Assembly (NCBI GenBank): GCA_026692905.1
Contig: JAPLNL010000086.1
Location: forward strand, 1-51,733
Origin: Planctomycetota bacterium
GTDB taxonomy: Bacteria; Planctomycetota; Planctomycetia; Pirellulales; Pirellulaceae
Reading direction: 5' to 3'
DNA: 51,733 nucleotides
Positions 1-8,972 of the stretch are shown here, in pieces. Made by a program: the position numbers and the translations under genes. Position 1 is the stretch's first letter. Each line of letters begins with the position of its first letter. Below the pieces are notes generated by a model, which was not told the origin of the DNA, ran no database searches, and saw nothing but the letters and a program-made list of their open reading frames with translations.

Positions 1-160
1 GTCATTTTCATCACGCGGACCATTAGAACACCAAAGCGGTGTCCCGTCGGGACAAGCCCGAGCCGGACAAAACGACAAATATCAAAAGTCAATGTCGGCA
101 AAAGTGACTAGTCAAAATTCGCACCTCCCCGACGCGACGATTGAAGCGTTGCCCTTTGAT

Positions 161-192
161 TTAGCCGTTGGGCGTTAGCACCGGTTTTCGAC
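161..192. repeat. Half-copy of TTAGCCGTTGGGCG palindromic repeat
   Basis: TTAGCCGTTGGGCGTTAGCACCGG followed by TTTTCGAC matches one arm of the long hairpin at 25297-25369. A third partial copy starts at 48261. This copy lacks a clear second arm. Confidence 0.6.
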
Positions 193-210
193 AATGAGGA
201 AGCTCGCAGC

Positions 211-315
211 GGAATCGCGAATGCGATGGCAGTAATTAGCCTGGGGGGAAGTTCGCCTAGCGAACGCAACCCCAGGTCCAATACCGCGTAGGATACAGAG
301 CTCTGAAGGAGCGAC
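211..315 (-). repeat. Interspersed repeat, copy 1 (about 105 bp)
   Basis: Read on the minus strand, this runs from GTCGCTCCTTCAGAGCTCTG through a CCTGGGGTTGCGTTCGC hairpin to CATCGCATTCGCGATT. The same order of blocks recurs on the plus strand at 14806-14910. The middle contains a GC-rich inverted repeat, CCTGGGGTT...CCCCCCAGG. It is open in one minus frame, but that protein is low in sense and I treat the frame as repeat-derived. Confidence 0.7.
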
Positions 316-456
316 ACAATTCCGAATCGTTGTCTACCTGAGTGTCAATGTCGTTGCTTCGCGACTCTCAACCCGATTTGTGACTTTCCGACCAAGGATT
401 GCATCCTCATCTTTACCCAGATCCTTGAACATCCCATTCCAATTACCTTGGGTTTT

Positions 457-555
457 TCGTACTCGTACTCCGCCCGAAGGGCAGTACTCGTACTCGATCG
501 GATGGGCAATCGAGTACGAGTACGAGTACCATTTCATTGAGTACGAGTACGAAAG
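457..555. repeat. GAGTAC/GTACTC hexamer cluster
   Basis: GTACTCGTACTC occurs twice (about 459-470 and 484-495). It is followed by the reverse-complement form GAGTACGAGTAC twice (about 512-528 and 540-551). Together these make a nested inverted repeat with AT/GC-mixed loops. In one plus frame it reads as alternating Glu-Tyr, and in the minus frame as Val-Leu, which explains the spurious open frames across 334-667. Confidence 0.8.
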
Positions 556-570
556 CTGGCGACGCATTGG

Positions 571-620
571 CTCGGCAGGAGCCTCGCCCTCCCAAGTGAT
601 GAATTAGTTGAGTAAACTCG
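571..620 (+). repeat. GGCAGGAGCCTCGCCCTCCC element
   Basis: The block GGCAGGAGCCTCGCCCTCCC followed by AAGTGATGAATTAGTTGAGTAAAC is the reverse complement, with changes, of the blocks around 51600-51655 at the other end of the window (GTTTACCGAAGCAATTCATTGC then TCGGGAGGGTGAGGCTCCTGCC). A shorter form, GGCAGGAGCCTCC, is seen near 9032. Confidence 0.55.
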
Positions 621-670
621 AGAAAAACAAGGTTACAGCGGTCGCATCCATTGGCTGGCGTGGGCACCTA

Positions 671-2281
671 TCAAGACATTGCAATCGCAACGTCCATCCC
701 AAGTTCCGCTGCCGCAATCGCTTTGGCTTGCATTGCCATATCGGCCTCAGCGGCGCTGTTGGCATACGCGATTTGAATGTGATTCGCTTGATGCTTGGCC
801 ATCATCTGGTCGCGAGTCACGCCGTGGAGCACCGCATGCATGATCGGCCACTGGGGTGTTGTGGCATTCCATCGTCTTTCTGTTTCAGCTCGCGGCAACT
901 CAATCGCCGACGCTCGCCCCAAGTCCATCTTTAACCGCCCGTCTGCAATATAAATACGAGACCAAACGACTTCGCCTGGTTTCGAAATGCCCCGAATGGT
1001 GCTGCCTCCCGATGGGAAATACATGGCCGGCTGCCGGAACCCTTCGGCCTCTGCCCAACCTTTTGCAAAATGCGATGCTGGAACAGCACCGCTGATTTCC
1101 AGCACCCAAACTTCGTCCGGCACCGTTCCCGAGACATCTCGATCGGACCATCGCAAATCGTGAAGCGTGTTCTCAACGGGTTGTCCTAGTGCACGGTGAA
1201 TCCGATCTGTCAGCAAGCCATCCAAACCAGCGCATTCGTCGACTTCGTTGAAGTGCGTAAGAGGGCGGTTGGCGAACAGTTCCCTGGAACCGTCGCGAGA
1301 CTTTACCGGCGGCCGAACCGAATCGTTGAGCATGCCTTCGACAAGATCACTCGCAGGTAACAAATCCTTTAAGCCTTGTTGGTATTGAATCCCGATCGCA
1401 TCGCAACCAAAATCATCCGCAATGCGAAGAGCAGCGATGTACATACGGCACTGATCGAGGATCTGCGCGTCGGTCAAATCCGTAGCGTGGTTGGGACCTG
1501 TATGAAAGACCATTCCATTTTGGTCGAGCCAATTGCGGACTTCTTGTGCTTCGGCATCGCTGACTTGGCGAGTTTCAAAATAGAGGGCCGATTGGCTTAG
1601 CCGTTCTTTGAATACCCCCAATGGGTTCAGTAGCGAATCCGGGATGATGGCGTTGAACATCCCCATGCAACCCTCGTCAAAGATACCCAGAATGGCTTTG
1701 TCACGGCGCAATGTCTCGGCCACTTGTTTGCCGATAGATTGCGCCGTGGGATCGCATTTGCTTGGGTTGAGAGGCTTGGCGTGCGAAGTGTCATGTGTAA
1801 CATTACCGGTTTCAAGCCACCCCTTTAGCTTGGCGAGGAACGCGGCATCGGTAAAGGTTTCGCTCCATAGCGAACTGTACTTCACCCCCGCCTTGGTCAA
1901 GGAACCGTTGAGATTGAGCAAACCGACTAGACCAGGCCATTGCCCGGACCAGTTTGCGACCGTCAGAATCGGGCCTTTGTGAGTCATCAGGCCTGCAAGC
2001 ACATGGTGCGAATATTGCCAAACGGCTTCGGCGACGATGAGCGGCGCATTCGGATCGATGGTCTTAAAGATTTCGATCCCTTGGCGCTGCGAGGAAATGA
2101 AGCCGTGGCCTCGCGATGCATTGAAACCGTGGCCTCGTTTGACTTGGCGACCGAAACTTGCGATGGCTGCGATGAGCTGCTGTTCCATGTGCTGCTGAGC
2201 TTCCCAGCAGACACGGTTGGCGGAATCGCGAAGATCGCCAGAAGCGACGAGAGTGATTGACGTATGGTTGGTGTCGGTCAT
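671..2281 (-). CDS. L-fucose isomerase-like protein
   Basis: A 536-aa cytoplasmic protein resembling L-fucose/L-arabinose-type isomerases (COG2407 group). These interconvert an aldose and a ketose using a bound divalent metal. I see the acidic DEGCMGMFN motif near residues 202-210, a second acidic stretch [10 protein letters not shown] near 344, and the C-terminal [18 protein letters not shown] and KHQANHIQ segments that carry the conserved His region. The ATG at 2281 is chosen because the frame upstream only adds a tail reading through a palindromic repeat. The gene follows a ribulokinase gene on the same strand with a 122-bp gap, so sugar catabolism is likely. An 8-residue tandem duplication (RGHGFNAS then RGHGFISS, about residues 49-64) lies near the N-terminus. 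The exact sugar cannot be read from sequence. Confidence 0.8.
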   Translation of the reverse strand: MTDTNHTSITLVASGDLRDSANRVCWEAQQHMEQQLIAAIASFGRQVKRGHGFNASRGHGFISSQRQGIEIFKTIDPNAPLIVAEAVWQYSHHVLAGLMTHKGPILTVANWSGQWPGLVGLLNLNGSLTKAGVKYSSLWSETFTDAAFLAKLKGWLETGNVTHDTSHAKPLNPSKCDPTAQSIGKQVAETLRRDKAILGIFDEGCMGMFNAIIPDSLLNPLGVFKERLSQSALYFETRQVSDAEAQEVRNWLDQNGMVFHTGPNHATDLTDAQILDQCRMYIAALRIADDFGCDAIGIQYQQGLKDLLPASDLVEGMLNDSVRPPVKSRDGSRELFANRPLTHFNEVDECAGLDGLLTDRIHRALGQPVENTLHDLRWSDRDVSGTVPDEVWVLEISGAVPASHFAKGWAEAEGFRQPAMYFPSGGSTIRGISKPGEVVWSRIYIADGRLKMDLGRASAIELPRAETERRWNATTPQWPIMHAVLHGVTRDQMMAKHQANHIQIAYANSAAEADMAMQAKAIAAAELGMDVAIAMS

Positions 2282-2319
2282 TTGGATAATGGAGGGTTTG
2301 CGGTGTAGGATGCGACAAC

Positions 2320-2375
2320 TGGCATTGGCTTCCAGCCTGTGAAAACGTTCGTACACAGGCTAGAAGCCTATGCCA
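2320..2375. repeat. Palindromic repeat between isomerase and kinase genes
   Basis: TGGCATTGGCTTCCAGCCTG is followed 13 bases later by CAGGCTAGAAGCCTATGCCA. This gives two arms of about 22 bases with two or three mismatches. It occupies most of the gap between the ribulokinase stop and the isomerase start and could form a hairpin in the joint transcript. Confidence 0.75.
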
Positions 2376-2403
2376 CTTCGGTAGTTTTCCGCCTGCCGCT
2401 CGC

Positions 2404-4011
2404 TTAAGAGGCATTCAAGGTCTGGTCCGCCATGCGGCGGTATTTTTGATAAATAGGATTGTAAAGCAGAGTTTGTTCTGGTCGAGCCCGTACGATATCT
2501 TGTTTTCCATCGCAGACACTCGCCATTGCGGTCGCCGCTTCGATGACGGTTTGGAAGCCACTGATCATTGGCCCAGCAGCCATCATACCCAGGACGGCGG
2601 CACCAACGGCGGGACCTTGAGTGGATGGATGGATTTCGATATCGAGTCCAAGCACATCAGCGTACACCTCAACGATTGCTCGATTGTGATGCGGCAAGCC
2701 ACCGGTTGCGACCAAGCGGTCGATTGCAACGCCACCTTCCCTGAGCAACTCGACAATCCATCGAAGGCCAAACGCGGAGGCTTCCATGAGCGCACGGTAC
2801 AAGTGTTCTGGTCCGTGCTCGAGCCCCAAACCGGTAAAGGCGCCACGAAGCCCTCCATCCATCAACGGAGTTCGGCACCCATTCATCCAATCCAAGCATA
2901 AAACGCCATCAGCACCTGGCGGTAAGCGTTTCGCAGCTTCGGCTATCGAATCGAAGGAGACTAATCCGAGCAAGCGGCGCAACCAAGCGAACGCGTCCCC
3001 CACGGCAGCTTGTCCTGTTTCGTAACCGAACATACCAGGCAGGATGCCACCGTCGACGATCCCTGCAATACCGGCCACTTCAGAAAGTACAGTTGAGTTA
3101 AGCATGTGGCAACTGCTCGTACCGAGCACCATGACCAAGGTCCCTGGTTCAGCGGCACCGACGCCAGGAACCGCAGCGTGCGCGTCGATGATGGCCGCTG
3201 ATACCGGCGTTCCTTCTCGTAGACCCAATCGCGTTGCCATTTCACGTGTCAGCAGACCCGCACGCTCGCCTGGTGATCGCATGACACCGGGTAAGCACTC
3301 CGCGACTGCACGTGCTAAATCCGGATGTACGGCTTCGCAAAAGTCCCGTGATGGATAGCCCTCGGCCGCGGACCACATCGCCTTATAACCGGCTTGGCAT
3401 GTCGAACGTGTAAGTGTTTCTGCAGGTCCGCCAACGAGTTGCCAAACGAACCAATCGCCAGCCTCCAACCAAACTTCGGCGGCCGCAGCAACTTCGGGCG
3501 CCCTTTCAATCGTTTCCAGCATCTTTGGAAAGAACCATTCCAAACCAATCGTGCCTCCGTACCGTTTTAGAAACGATTCATTGCGATATCTTGCGATTCG
3601 ATTGAGCCGTTCTGTTTGGTCGAGGGCTCCGTGGTGCTTCCAGAGTTTTGGCCAAGAGAGCGGAACGTGCTTAAGAGATTCCAGTTCGCACAATGGTTTC
3701 CCATCGAGCGTCGTCGGGAGCATGGTACAGCTTGTAAAATCGACTCCGATCCCAACAATTTCAACAGGCGAGATCCCGGCAATTCGAATTGCATCGCGAG
3801 TTGCTTTGACGGCCGAATCGAGCCAGTCGCTAGGCGACTGGAGAGCATACCGCGGCGGCAACTGTTTCGTCGTGCCCGGCAATGTTTCGGTGATTTGACC
3901 GTGAGCATATTCGCTGGTCGCGATAGAACGTTGAAGGCCGTTTGTGTCAACGAGAATAGCTCGTACCGATTCGGTACCAAAATCGAGACCAAGCGAAATG
4001 GGAGGAGGCAT
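2404..4011 (-). CDS. araB: Ribulokinase-like FGGY carbohydrate kinase
   Basis: A 535-aa kinase of the FGGY family (ribulokinase, EC 2.7.1.16 type). It is expected to phosphorylate a pentulose with ATP in the cytoplasm. The N-terminal phosphate-binding motif DFGTESVRAILVD sits at residues 10-22. The central SLKHVPLSWPKLWKHHGAL stretch is typical of ribulokinases. The C-terminal ATP-site motif (ATGGLPHHNRAIVEVYADVLG) is present, as is the GPAVGAAVLG segment. The ATG at 4011 is preferred; an upstream TTG adds four residues. The downstream partner is an L-fucose-isomerase-like gene rather than a classical arabinose isomerase gene, and no epimerase, transporter or regulator is adjacent. The substrate (ribulose, fuculose or another ketose) is therefore open. 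Confidence 0.85.
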   Translation of the reverse strand: MPPPISLGLDFGTESVRAILVDTNGLQRSIATSEYAHGQITETLPGTTKQLPPRYALQSPSDWLDSAVKATRDAIRIAGISPVEIVGIGVDFTSCTMLPTTLDGKPLCELESLKHVPLSWPKLWKHHGALDQTERLNRIARYRNESFLKRYGGTIGLEWFFPKMLETIERAPEVAAAAEVWLEAGDWFVWQLVGGPAETLTRSTCQAGYKAMWSAAEGYPSRDFCEAVHPDLARAVAECLPGVMRSPGERAGLLTREMATRLGLREGTPVSAAIIDAHAAVPGVGAAEPGTLVMVLGTSSCHMLNSTVLSEVAGIAGIVDGGILPGMFGYETGQAAVGDAFAWLRRLLGLVSFDSIAEAAKRLPPGADGVLCLDWMNGCRTPLMDGGLRGAFTGLGLEHGPEHLYRALMEASAFGLRWIVELLREGGVAIDRLVATGGLPHHNRAIVEVYADVLGLDIEIHPSTQGPAVGAAVLGMMAAGPMISGFQTVIEAATAMASVCDGKQDIVRARPEQTLLYNPIYQKYRRMADQTLNAS

Positions 4012-4220
4012 TGCTGGCTGCAAAATGGGGGGAAGATGAAATCAAGGTACTTTCACGCCCCATTGTAGCCTTGTTCGCCAGAACGGGGACGGCGATACCA
4101 AATCTTGTCCGTCTCGCATTACTAAATAGTCGACGTCTCGCATCTCGTCTTCGGACAATCGAGGAAAATCGATTACACAGTTGACAGGCATTTTCCCCCC
4201 CTCATCTATGGGAACATTCT

Positions 4221-4312
4221 TTGACAGGAAAATTATTGACAGAAAAATGGCTGTAACAATAGTGCTTATCAATATTCCTGTCATCAATATTCCTGTCATC
4301 AATTTTCCTGTC
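4221..4312. repeat. TTGACAGGAAAATT inverted repeat cluster
   Basis: Two forward units (TTGACAGGAAAAT at 4221 and TTGACAGAAAAAT at 4236) are followed by three inverted 15-bp units, ATATTCCTGTCATCA/ATTTTCCTGTC, at 4272-4312. The two sets face each other across about 20 bases. On the minus strand this encodes a repetitive MTGILMTGI stretch in an 86-aa open frame (4042-4302), which I do not call as a gene. Confidence 0.75.
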
Positions 4313-4358
4313 CAATCTGTGCGCCTCCGTCAGACAAGCTTGAAGGGTCGTAGTCTTA

Positions 4359-5033
4359 CTACATTCTCTTCATTGTGTACCAATGGTAGTCGTTTGGCAC
4401 GAAGCCGGGCTTCATGATAACCTTGCCCTTGAAAAGTCCGCGGACGAATTCGCTAAAAGTATCTGCGATTTTGAGTTCCACAAACTCGTCCAAGCTTGTC
4501 AACTCACTTGCCAAGTAGCTTTCATCCAAGTCTTCGTCCAATTGAAAGACAGCCCCGAAGTACTTCTCGGAGAGCGACATCCAAATCGGATTATTTCCGT
4601 CATGAAATGCGATTGGCATGAGGGATGACGGGTTGGAGTTGCGAGTCAACGTTCTGCCAGCCAACGCATTTTTGAGCGAATAATCTCCTCGACCGATGTG
4701 GCAGAACTCTCTCACTTTGGGATGTTTTTTTGTGAACGCGTTGACTTCAGCGAGGGCCTGCAAGACCTTAAACTGTTCTGCATTTGGTTTCGGGATCATC
4801 CACTGGGTTTCGACCGGCTGTGGTTCAGGCCATTCGGTATTGTTTGTCCACTTCGGATATTGATAGGAATTCGCTCTGGGTCTACCGCCATTCACCCGCA
4901 GAAGAAAGCGATGGTAGTCTTCGGGCAACGTCAATTGATGTTTTTGAATCAACGCATCGATCTCAGTTGGAGCCGGCAATACTTTGCAACCTCTGAATTC
5001 GACGCCGTTGAAACTTGCCTTGCGAACAGCCAT
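4359..5033 (-). CDS. SMI1/KNR4 (SUKH) domain protein
   Basis: A 224-aa protein with the SUKH/SMI1-KNR4 pattern: PTEIDALIQKHQLTLPEDYH followed by RFLLRVNGG near residues 18-47, then a long acidic C-terminal half. The superfamily includes immunity proteins against secreted nucleases as well as unrelated regulatory proteins. No signal peptide or membrane segment is seen, so it should be cytosolic. I chose the ATG at 5033. A TTG at 5132 would extend the frame by 33 poorly conserved-looking residues. The stop of flgL lies 127 bases upstream, so the gene may be read through from the flagellar operon. No toxin gene is adjacent, so an immunity role is only possible. Confidence 0.7.
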   Translation of the reverse strand: MAVRKASFNGVEFRGCKVLPAPTEIDALIQKHQLTLPEDYHRFLLRVNGGRPRANSYQYPKWTNNTEWPEPQPVETQWMIPKPNAEQFKVLQALAEVNAFTKKHPKVREFCHIGRGDYSLKNALAGRTLTRNSNPSSLMPIAFHDGNNPIWMSLSEKYFGAVFQLDEDLDESYLASELTSLDEFVELKIADTFSEFVRGLFKGKVIMKPGFVPNDYHWYTMKRM

Positions 5034-5160
5034 CGGGATCTCGATTGATGAAATGGACCAATCCGTCAACGTAGCTGCCGCTGGAGTTGCTGCTAAGATG
5101 CTGCTGCGGAATGGAGTCGCAAATCTTACCAAGTTTGACCAGGGCGGACCGGTTCAATTT

Positions 5161-7164
5161 TTATAGATAATTGAACAAACTCAATTGAGAAGCGCTTCCA
5201 AGGAGTTTCAAGCTGGCTTCATAGGATGCTTGGCGGGCCGAAAGTTCTGAAATGGTTTTGGCCAAGTCGGCGTCGATGTTGATCGACTCTTCGGACTTTA
5301 GCTGTATTTGATTTTCCTCTTGCAGACCCTTCAGGTCATCAATGCGTTGTTGCTGAACCCCCAGTTCGCCGCGACTCAAAGAGAGCCGAGACAAATCGGT
5401 GTCGACGAGCCCCACGGCCCTTGACATCGCGGCTGTATCGTTCTCCTGGATGGCATTTCGTAACCGAATCAACGAATTGAAGACCCCTTTCACTTCTTGA
5501 GGATTAGGGTCCGTTCCTGTCACGCTATAGGTGGTGCCCGTGAGAGACGCGACAGCTTCGGTACTCCCCTTTGGGACCAGCCCAAGCCCCGTTGCGGCCT
5601 GGCTGCCACCAGCATTTCTCACTTTGACAGGGCCTGGAATCGTCGTCAATGGCGGCCCAAGTGGATCCGGGACATACTCGACTGAATTAATGATGATGCC
5701 ATTGCTAACCGGGTTCAAGCTTGCAGTGATCTTGGTTGCTGGATTTAAGTTGTTTGCATCATTGTTGATTCGATCCAGCACATCTTGGACGTTTGTGGTT
5801 CCTTGCAAGTCGATCGAAAATTCACTTCCGTCGTTTCGCGAGAAAGTGATGTCCGGTCCATCTGCGGAATAGATGCCTTGTCCGAAGTTGAGTTGGTCTA
5901 GGCGGACTTGATTATGAAAGGTTCGCAGACCAAGGCGTTCGGCGAGGTTGCCTGCGACCTCGCTGATGGAAAAATCGGCTCCACTTTGAGTGGACCTAAC
6001 GCGCAGGCCTCGGCCGTCCGGAGTTATGTCAGCACGAACCGATGCGCCGGATTCGTTGATGGTGTTGGTGACATCTTGGAGAGTTACTGCCGTGCCAAGA
6101 TTGATAGAGTAGCTCTTTCCATTTTGTTCAATACGAATGCCACCGGTTGCATCGAAGCCTGTGTTGCCATTGAGCTGGGACAAAAGCGTGGTTGGCCGAA
6201 GGACAGGATCAAGGGTGTTTCCAATAATAGGCAGTGGAGTGGTTTGGCTTGGGACGTAAATTCCAAGATCAGCCGCAGTTCGACCTGTACCGCTTTCTAA
6301 AATTCGTAATTGCCCAGGGCTGCCGTCAGCGTAACCAGCGACAATGGCTCCATTGTTGATACTGAATTGCACTTGGCGGCCACTGATCGTCGGAGCCGTA
6401 TTCACGCGTTCAATAACATTGTCGAGAGTCTCCGCGCCAGATAGATCGACTGTAATGCGTTCTAATCCGTCTGATAACAGAATTGCGCCAGCCGCAATCC
6501 CTTTGCCCCCGTTGAGATCCGATAGACGAGTCGTACCGATGGCCGCTGGCCTCAAATTGACACGCGAGACCACGCCATCGGAAATCAGTCCCAGTGCTTT
6601 TTGTCCTGTCACATTTTGCGCAATGTATTCGCCATTGTCAGCGATCGTCATAAGGCTTAAGTCGTTACCAGAGAATTGAATTGTGCTATCCGAATTCTTC
6701 ACAGTTGCGGTATTGACTGTGCCACCGGAAAAAAGATAGCGGTCTTGGTAACGCGTATTCGCGGCGGCGGTGAGTCTCTCGATAGTAGCATTGATTTGAG
6801 AGACCCAGCCCGACCGTTCTTCTTCACTGCTGACATTTCCTGCACTTTCAACTCCAAGACCACGAAGCTCAATCAACTGATCCTGAACGTTTCCCAAGGT
6901 CGATTCTGTGACGTTAAGGTAACCTTGCGACGAGTCAAGGTTTCTGAGCGTCTGATCTCGAAACTCTAGGTCGCGTTGAATGCCGATGACTCGAATGGCG
7001 GAAGCCGGATCCTGGCTAGGCAGAGAGTAGCGTTTCCCGGAACTGAGCTGATCTTGAAGCTGTTGGATTCCAATCTGGCTTACTTGGACCTGGTAAAGCG
7101 ATCGGTTTCGCGACAACGCATCGCTTGTACGACCAGCAACCACCGGATAAAAGGAGCTCAGCAT
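5161..7164 (-). CDS. flgL: Flagellar hook-associated protein 3 (FlgL), enlarged
   Basis: The hook-filament junction protein of the flagellum, exported through the flagellar type III apparatus. The N-terminal flagellin-like helix region (VQVSQIGIQQLQDQLSSGKR, near 26-45) and the C-terminal region (SINIDADLAKTISELSARQA, near 630) are typical. At 667 aa it is about twice the length of enterobacterial FlgL. The extra length is a central block with three units resembling flagellin hook IN motifs, at about residues 212-257, 326-372 and 421-470. Each starts L-x-x-L-N and ends in a D-V/N-V-x-x-x-I/V-N helix. The start ATG at 7164 lies 17 bases after the flgK stop, so the two are surely co-transcribed. 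There is no neighbouring csrA or fliW in the window. Confidence 0.92.
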   Translation of the reverse strand: MLSSFYPVVAGRTSDALSRNRSLYQVQVSQIGIQQLQDQLSSGKRYSLPSQDPASAIRVIGIQRDLEFRDQTLRNLDSSQGYLNVTESTLGNVQDQLIELRGLGVESAGNVSSEEERSGWVSQINATIERLTAAANTRYQDRYLFSGGTVNTATVKNSDSTIQFSGNDLSLMTIADNGEYIAQNVTGQKALGLISDGVVSRVNLRPAAIGTTRLSDLNGGKGIAAGAILLSDGLERITVDLSGAETLDNVIERVNTAPTISGRQVQFSINNGAIVAGYADGSPGQLRILESGTGRTAADLGIYVPSQTTPLPIIGNTLDPVLRPTTLLSQLNGNTGFDATGGIRIEQNGKSYSINLGTAVTLQDVTNTINESGASVRADITPDGRGLRVRSTQSGADFSISEVAGNLAERLGLRTFHNQVRLDQLNFGQGIYSADGPDITFSRNDGSEFSIDLQGTTNVQDVLDRINNDANNLNPATKITASLNPVSNGIIINSVEYVPDPLGPPLTTIPGPVKVRNAGGSQAATGLGLVPKGSTEAVASLTGTTYSVTGTDPNPQEVKGVFNSLIRLRNAIQENDTAAMSRAVGLVDTDLSRLSLSRGELGVQQQRIDDLKGLQEENQIQLKSEESINIDADLAKTISELSARQASYEASLKLLGSASQLSLFNYL

Positions 7165-7181
7165 AGTACGATGTTTCTTTG

Positions 7182-8879
7182 CTAAATTAGATTAACTAAG
7201 GTGTTTAGCATATCGGACGCTACGGAAACCAGCTTCGAGGTCGCCTGAAATGCCCTTTGGTAAAGCAGCATTTTGACAGCTTCTTCGTCCAAGTTGACTC
7301 CGGAAATTCCCAGATTTTGTGCCTCAAGAGATTGTTGGAAATTTCTTAGTCCGTCTGTAACTCCTTTTTGGGAACTGATCTCTCGTGTGGTGCTAGCGAT
7401 CATTTCATCATAAAGTGCATTAACGCTCCGACCACCCAACAACTCTGTCGGTTTTGTGAAGGCTTCAGCAATTTTAATCGCGTTGTCCGCACCGTTACCA
7501 ACACCATTGAGACTGATGGCCAATTTTGATGGATCGGCGATGATGTCGGGCCTAACTTCGATTGTCGAAGCGGAATTGCCGCGAAAAAAAGTATTGATCC
7601 CAAGTGCCGCTAATGTACCACTGGTGTCTTTCGCAAAGCTAAATTGAATCGCTTCCGAATCGGACTTGATCTCAAGCCGACCGTCGTTCGTGATTCGGGC
7701 GCTAACGCCGTCGATCGCGTCAAGGGCCGTAACCAGTTGCTTGGGAGTCGTGTCGGACGTGAGTCCCTGCTGCTTGACTAGGATATCATACGATTTCGTT
7801 TTGCCTGTTTTCGCGTCTTGGACATTGATCGTGAAAGAGCCGTTGTCGATGTCGAAAGATGGTCCAGACTGTTCGATCGGTGCATTGACGTTGCTAATCA
7901 CGGTTTCGCCGGTTGTGATACCGAAGCCTTTTTGCCCTTGGCCTTGCGAGTGAAGTCGATTGACTACACGAATGACATCGCTCGCGAGAGAATCCAGTTT
8001 CCCCTTAAAACCGGTCGATGTCGCAGTTTCAGCAGATTCGTAGAGTCCTTTTAGTTTGCCCCCAGTTACCTTTAGTGGAGCGTCCGTATCCACCAAGCGC
8101 ACCTCCAGGCCTGTCCCGTCGGCATTCGTATCAGCTTTAACATGGCGAGGGATTCCGTTGCTAACGAGGTAATCACCGCCAACGAAAACCGTAACAGAGC
8201 CAGTCGCATCTTCGCTCGCCGAGACGTCAACAAACGTTGACAGTTCATCCAACGCTTTCAATCGCTCGTCTCTCAAACCGACAGCATCGGAATTGGAGAG
8301 TGAGCCCCCTTCGACCTCAACGATCCGTTGGTTCAACTTTGCGATACCATCGATAATGCGATTGATGTCGGTGGCAGCAGAAGTAATCTCTGTCTGATTT
8401 TGTTTTGAGATGTCATCCACACTCGAAGACAAGTTTTTTAATTGGGTTGCCAGTTCCTGTCCTCGGGAAATCGCAAGCGATCGCATCGAATCACTGCCAG
8501 GCTGGTTGGCCACATCTTGAAACGCGTTGGCAAAGCGACTTAGATTCGAAGAAAAGTCCTTGTCGGTCAGTTCATTGAGCAGGCTTTCAACTTGTGCATT
8601 CGTACCCTCGAGTTGTTCTTGATACGAGAGTTGGCTTTGCGTTTGACGAAGGCGTTCAACAACGAAGTTATCCAGTTTTTGCTGTACACCAACGGCCTGA
8701 ACCCCTTGACCGATGACTAAATCACCAGCCTTGTAACCACGAGCAGGCGCTTGAATCAGCTCCTGGCGAATGTAGCCCGGTGTGTTGACGTTGGCAATGT
8801 TATTGCCAACAACCTGCAATCCGAGTTGATTGACCCGAAGAGCATTGGACGAACCCTGAATAGCACTGAACAAACTCAT
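7182..8879 (-). CDS. flgK: Flagellar hook-associated protein 1 (FlgK)
   Basis: A 565-aa hook-filament junction protein. The N-terminus (MSLFSAIQGSSNALRVNQLG then LQVVGNNIANVNTPGYIRQE) is the classic flagellar rod/hook N-terminal motif with the ANVNTPGY signature at about 29-36. The C-terminus (GVNLDEEAVKMLLYQRAFQA then TSKLVSVASDMLNTLVNLI) forms the matching coiled coil. It assembles at the distal end of the hook before FlgL. The gene lies upstream of flgL and downstream of a flgN-like gene on the same strand. The 213-bp gap to that gene is filled with short palindromes. Confidence 0.95.
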   Translation of the reverse strand: MSLFSAIQGSSNALRVNQLGLQVVGNNIANVNTPGYIRQELIQAPARGYKAGDLVIGQGVQAVGVQQKLDNFVVERLRQTQSQLSYQEQLEGTNAQVESLLNELTDKDFSSNLSRFANAFQDVANQPGSDSMRSLAISRGQELATQLKNLSSSVDDISKQNQTEITSAATDINRIIDGIAKLNQRIVEVEGGSLSNSDAVGLRDERLKALDELSTFVDVSASEDATGSVTVFVGGDYLVSNGIPRHVKADTNADGTGLEVRLVDTDAPLKVTGGKLKGLYESAETATSTGFKGKLDSLASDVIRVVNRLHSQGQGQKGFGITTGETVISNVNAPIEQSGPSFDIDNGSFTINVQDAKTGKTKSYDILVKQQGLTSDTTPKQLVTALDAIDGVSARITNDGRLEIKSDSEAIQFSFAKDTSGTLAALGINTFFRGNSASTIEVRPDIIADPSKLAISLNGVGNGADNAIKIAEAFTKPTELLGGRSVNALYDEMIASTTREISSQKGVTDGLRNFQQSLEAQNLGISGVNLDEEAVKMLLYQRAFQATSKLVSVASDMLNTLVNLI

Positions 8880-8972
8880 GTGTGAATTCCTGCCGCTACG
8901 TTTGTCGCGGCTTTCTTTCGTTCAAAAGGTCACGCCGAAAATATTGCTTCACCCTCGTCCTAGGGTTCTACC

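Larger units (their letters stand above)
1..670. other. Gene-free, repeat-rich segment
   Basis: I find no credible gene here. Open frames in both directions are short and overlap repeats. The segment holds one copy of a TTAGCCGTTGGGCG-type repeat (161-192), a 105-bp interspersed repeat (211-315), a GAGTAC hexamer cluster (457-555) and a GGCAGGAGCCTCGCCCTCCC element (571-620). Each is listed separately. The first 100 bases show nothing I can name. Confidence 0.7.

Noticed and set aside
334-667. Overlapping open frames in both directions with Glu-Tyr and Val-Leu runs
   Set aside because: They are translations of the GAGTAC repeat.
4042-4302. 86-aa minus-strand frame beginning MMTGILMTGIL
   Set aside because: Its first half is the translation of the TTGACAGGAAAATT repeat, and no supporting start or family is seen.
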